The notes under the pieces are model-generated. The model saw nothing but the letters and a program-made list of their open reading frames with translations, did no database searches and had not been told where the DNA came from. The translations under genes were made by a program, and so were the position numbers. Of a stretch of 8,504 bases of DNA, positions 5,997-8,504 are shown piece after piece; the stretch's first letter is position 1; each line of letters opens with the position of its first letter. Source of the stretch: Planctomycetota bacterium (lineage in GTDB: Bacteria; Planctomycetota; Phycisphaerae; UBA1845; PWPN01); NCBI GenBank assembly GCA_016209665.1, contig JACQVT010000243.1, positions 1-8,504 on the forward strand. The letters run 5' to 3'.

Positions 5997-7001
5997 ATGC
6001 CGAGTCAAGCCTGCCGGGTCCGTCGCGACCGAACGGCCGATGATTCCTATAACCCGTGGCTGCATGGATTTAGCGTCGCCGTCCTGGTGGCTACGTTCCT
6101 GTTGCTGCTGGCGGGCGGAAACGTGACCAGCAAGGCGGCCGGCATGGCCGTCCCCGACTGGCCGCTCTCGTTTCAGTCCGTCAATCCCGACGGCTGGACC
6201 AGCAATTTCAACGGAGAAAAGCCTGGTGTGCGAGATGAGCACGGCCATCGGCTGATCGGGGCCACCGTTGGCTTCCTGGTGACCGTGCTGGCGATCTGGC
6301 TGGCGGTCCGCGAGCCGCGGCGATGGGTCAAGGGTCTAGGCCTGGCGGCCCTGGCCGCGGTGATCGCGCAGGGCGTCATGGGCGGCCTGCGCGTGCTCGA
6401 CAATTCCATCACCCTGGCGATCGTTCATGGTTGTTTCGCCCAGGCGTTTTTCTGTCTGATGGTGGGCATTGTCGCCGTCACTTCGCGGCGATGGTCGGCC
6501 GACGTCCGCCGGGACGGACTCCGCGGAGGCACAGTGACGGCCGCCGCCGATTCGGCTCTCGGCTGGGCCTGCGGCGGGTGCGTGCTGGTCATTTACGTGC
6601 AGTTGATCCTCGGCGCCGTGCTGCGGCACACGCAGTGGACCTGGATCCCCCACATGAGCTGGGCGGTCGTGGTCGGCTTGGCCCTCATGACCATGGCCCG
6701 ATACGTCTATCAGCACGCCTACGCCCGGCAGGCCCTGTCGCGGGCGATGATCGCTGTGCTCGTGTTGTACGGCGTGCAGATCGTGCTGGGACTCTCGACG
6801 CTGCTCGTGATCCACCCGATGTGGACCAAGGGCCTCCGCGAGCCTCACACGCTGGCGCAGACCTGGCTGCCCACGGTCCACCTGGCGGTGGGGGCGGCGA
6901 TTCTCGGCACTGCCGCCTACCTGGCCGTGCGGGCGATCGGCATCGGCCATCGCGGCGGCGAGCTGACGCTGCGTCGCCAGGTCGAGGGAGTTCCGGCATG
7001 A
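5997..7001 (+). CDS. ctaA: Haem A synthase (COX15/CtaA family)
   Basis: This 334-residue integral membrane protein oxidises the C8 methyl group of haem O to the formyl group of haem A, the cofactor of aa3-type cytochrome c oxidase. About eight membrane segments are visible, near residues 23-43, 85-104, 112-129, 138-162, 188-209, 219-237, 249-272 and 292-316, in the family's two-half arrangement. Hallmarks are GGNVTSKAAGMAVPDWP at 40-56, E81-x-x-H84 in EHGHRLIG, H144 in IVHG, H211/H219 in LRHTQWTWIPH, and H295 in TVHLAVG. These account for the glutamate and the histidine ligands of the two haem sites. The first outer loop (44-80) has no cysteine pair, unlike the Bacillus-type enzyme. The length is normal for the family. 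ATG 5997 has only a modest site (GGGAG, 10 bases upstream) but leaves a sensible cytoplasmic N-terminus. The stop TGA overlaps the ctaB ATG. Confidence 0.93.
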   Translation: MPSQACRVRRDRTADDSYNPWLHGFSVAVLVATFLLLLAGGNVTSKAAGMAVPDWPLSFQSVNPDGWTSNFNGEKPGVRDEHGHRLIGATVGFLVTVLAIWLAVREPRRWVKGLGLAALAAVIAQGVMGGLRVLDNSITLAIVHGCFAQAFFCLMVGIVAVTSRRWSADVRRDGLRGGTVTAAADSALGWACGGCVLVIYVQLILGAVLRHTQWTWIPHMSWAVVVGLALMTMARYVYQHAYARQALSRAMIAVLVLYGVQIVLGLSTLLVIHPMWTKGLREPHTLAQTWLPTVHLAVGAAILGTAAYLAVRAIGIGHRGGELTLRRQVEGVPA

Positions 7002-7915
7002 ACTCAACGCCAACCGCGCTATCGACGACGACGGCCGCCGTTCGCGGCAGCGTGCTGGACTACGTCGAACTCTGCAAACTCCGCCTGGTCTCGCTCGTGC
7101 TGTTCACGACCGGGATCGGTTTCGTCGTGGGCTGGCGGGGCGAACTGGGCCTGACGTGGTTGCTCATGCTCGTCCACACGATCCTGGGCACCGGCCTGGT
7201 CGCCGGCGGCTCGATGACGTTGAACCAGGTGATGGAACGCGACGTCGACGCGATCATGCAGCGGACGCGGCACCGGCCGCTGCCCGAAGGCCGGGTCGGC
7301 GTCGGCGACGCGCGGGTGTTCGGACTGGTGTTGTCGCTGCTGGGGACCGGCTACCTGCTCCTGGCCGTCAACGTCGTCGCGGCCGGACTGGCCGCACTCA
7401 CGTCGGTCGTGTACCTCGGCGCGTATACACCACTCAAGAAGCTGACGACGTTGAATACCATCGTGGGCGCTGTCTCGGGGGCGATCCCCCCGATGGTCGG
7501 CTACGCGGCCGCGGCGGGGCAACTGGGCCTGCCCGCCTGGCTGCTCTTCGGCATTCTGTTCGTCTGGCAGATTCCGCATTTCCTGGGCATCGCCTGGATG
7601 TACCGCGACGACTACGCCCGCGCCGGCCTGATGATGCTGCCCGTGGTCGACCGCGACGGCCAGGTCACTGCGCGGCAGATCGTCCTGTTCAGCGTGACGC
7701 TGCTCCTGGTCTCGCTGCTGCCGACGCTGGCGTCGGTAGCCGGGGCCGTGTATCTGAGCGCGGCCCTCGTGCTGGGGCTGGCGTTCGTCATCTGCGGGCT
7801 GCCCCTGCTGATGCACCGCGACCGGCGGTCGGCCCGGCAAGTGTTTATCGCGTCGGTCGTGTATCTGCCGTTGCTGCTCGTGGTCCTGATGCTCGATCGA
7901 ACGGCCATCCGATGA
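6998..7915 (+). CDS. ctaB: Protohaem IX farnesyltransferase (haem O synthase)
   Basis: This 305-residue UbiA-superfamily prenyltransferase joins farnesyl diphosphate to haem B to make haem O, the substrate of the CtaA encoded just upstream. The first Asp-rich motif is at 76-92: N76-QVME-R81-D82-V-D84, then MQRTRHRP. YTPLKK is at 143-148 and GAIPPMVGY at 161-169. The second conserved block, WQIPHFLGIAWMYRDDY, is at 190-206, with D204 and D205. About nine hydrophobic segments fit the fold, and the length matches CyoE/CtaB proteins. The start ATG 6998 overlaps the ctaA stop as ATGA. It is preceded by GAGGGAG with a 7-base spacer, and the chain entering at VRGSVLDYVELCKLRL matches the usual family start. 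The frame is open far upstream inside ctaA, but that extension is an Arg/Gly/Pro-rich shadow and is excluded. Confidence 0.95.
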   Translation: MNSTPTALSTTTAAVRGSVLDYVELCKLRLVSLVLFTTGIGFVVGWRGELGLTWLLMLVHTILGTGLVAGGSMTLNQVMERDVDAIMQRTRHRPLPEGRVGVGDARVFGLVLSLLGTGYLLLAVNVVAAGLAALTSVVYLGAYTPLKKLTTLNTIVGAVSGAIPPMVGYAAAAGQLGLPAWLLFGILFVWQIPHFLGIAWMYRDDYARAGLMMLPVVDRDGQVTARQIVLFSVTLLLVSLLPTLASVAGAVYLSAALVLGLAFVICGLPLLMHRDRRSARQVFIASVVYLPLLLVVLMLDRTAIR

Positions 7916-8504
7916 CCACCCCACCCATCCAAGTCGAATCGCTGTCCCACTCCTACCGCGATCGGCAGGCCCTGCGCGAGGTGGGCTTCCGCGTCGAGCC
8001 GGGCGAAATCTTCGCCCTGCTGGGTCCCAACGGCGGCGGCAAGACGACCCTCTTCCGCGTGCTGTGCACGGCCATGACGCCGACCGCCGGCCGGGCCGCG
8101 GTCTGCGGCCACGATGTGCAGCGGCAGCCCGACGCGGTCCGCCGGCTCATCGGCGTCGTCTTCCAGGAACCCAGCCTCGACGCCAAGCTCACCGTCCGCG
8201 AGAACCTGGTCCATCAGGGACACTTATATGGCATCCAAGGCGGTGCCCTCTCGCGGCGGATCGACGGCATGTTGGACCGCTTCGGCTTGGTCGATCGGGC
8301 CCGCGACCGGGTGGAAACGCTCTCGGGCGGCCTGGCCCGGCGGGTGGACCTCGCCCGCGGCCTGCTCCACCAGCCGGCCGTCCTGCTGCTCGACGAGCCG
8401 ACGACCGGCCTGGACCCCCAGGCCCGATGGGAGTTCTGGCGCTACCTGGACGCCTGCCGCCGCCAGGACGGCCTGACCGCCCTGCTCACCACACACTACA
8501 TGGC
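7912..8504 (+). CDS. ABC transporter ATP-binding protein (3' truncated by window end)
   Basis: ATG 7912 overlaps the ctaB stop as ATGA. 197 codons are present before the window ends, about two-thirds of a typical ABC-2-type ATPase of some 240-310 residues. All nucleotide-binding motifs up to the switch histidine are visible: Walker A GPNGGGKTT at 38-46, Q-loop Q85 in FQEPS, signature LSGGLARRV at 137-145, Walker B VLLLDEP at 157-163, D-loop GLD at 166-168, and H195 in TTHYM. The general type is CcmA/DrrA/NosF-like, normally partnered with a separate ABC-2 permease that would lie just downstream. No Shine-Dalgarno site is seen before the ATG, so translation probably depends on coupling to ctaB. 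Its place in a haem A operon suggests a role in cytochrome oxidase assembly or export of a cofactor, but the substrate is not shown. Confidence 0.92.
   Translation, partial: MTTPPIQVESLSHSYRDRQALREVGFRVEPGEIFALLGPNGGGKTTLFRVLCTAMTPTAGRAAVCGHDVQRQPDAVRRLIGVVFQEPSLDAKLTVRENLVHQGHLYGIQGGALSRRIDGMLDRFGLVDRARDRVETLSGGLARRVDLARGLLHQPAVLLLDEPTTGLDPQARWEFWRYLDACRRQDGLTALLTTHYM

Noticed and set aside
6323..6997. Upstream extension of the ctaB frame inside ctaA
   Set aside because: The extension is Arg/Gly/Pro-rich shadow sequence. The family start, SD site and ATGA overlap all support ATG 6998.
7019..7924. 301-residue open frame on the minus strand over ctaB
   Set aside because: Rich in Gln, Arg, His and Asp without any recognised motif, and fully antisense to a confident CtaB.

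Overview
The window looks like a piece of a Planctomycetota chromosome, probably Phycisphaerae-like. This is an inference from gene content. The evidence is G+C-rich DNA, secreted proteins built from MopE-type metal-binding motifs, dockerin-like EF-hands and thrombospondin type-3 repeats, a PEP-CTERM protein, and a haem A synthesis pair followed directly by an ABC-transporter gene.

Layout. (1) Bases 2-454, plus strand: the 3' end of a secreted protein gene with three C(D/N)NGIDD repeats and a C-terminal dockerin-like pair of calcium loops. (2) Bases 455-781: a spacer between convergent genes, with an inverted repeat right after the first stop codon and a 17-codon fossil of a PIN-domain (VapC/DUF3368-like) toxin start. 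(3) Bases 782-4873, minus strand: a probable two-gene operon. The promoter-proximal gene (4873-4214) encodes a small PEP-CTERM exported protein with a strong Shine-Dalgarno sequence. The second gene (4160-782) encodes a large modular secreted protein: signal peptide, VWA domain, beta-helix, dockerin-like loops, six calcium-binding TSP3 repeats in exact 23-residue register, and an unassigned beta-rich C-terminal domain. In this sequence it is split by a +1 frameshift at a run of seven G (C on the coding strand). Removing one base would give a single chain of 1125 residues. (4) Bases 4874-5996: about 1.1 kb with no convincing gene. It has a candidate minus-strand promoter with hairpins that would lie in the operon leader, other stem-loops, and a candidate plus-strand promoter for the next operon. 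(5) Bases 5997-8504, plus strand: ctaA (haem A synthase), ctaB (protohaem IX farnesyltransferase) and the 5' two-thirds of an ABC-transporter ATPase gene. Each gene overlaps the next by the four bases ATGA, so they form one translationally coupled operon.

How the parts fit. CtaB converts haem B to haem O and CtaA converts haem O to haem A, the cofactor of aa3/caa3 cytochrome c oxidase. The ABC ATPase is presumably part of the same oxidase-assembly cluster, but its substrate cannot be read from the sequence. The left half encodes exported or surface proteins rich in calcium-binding repeats. No direct link between the two halves is visible.

No CRISPR array, complete mobile element, rRNA or tRNA was seen. 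The best items for follow-up are the homopolymer frameshift in the giant secreted protein, its unassigned C-terminal domain, the possible structured leader of the PEP-CTERM operon, and the toxin-antitoxin fossil.
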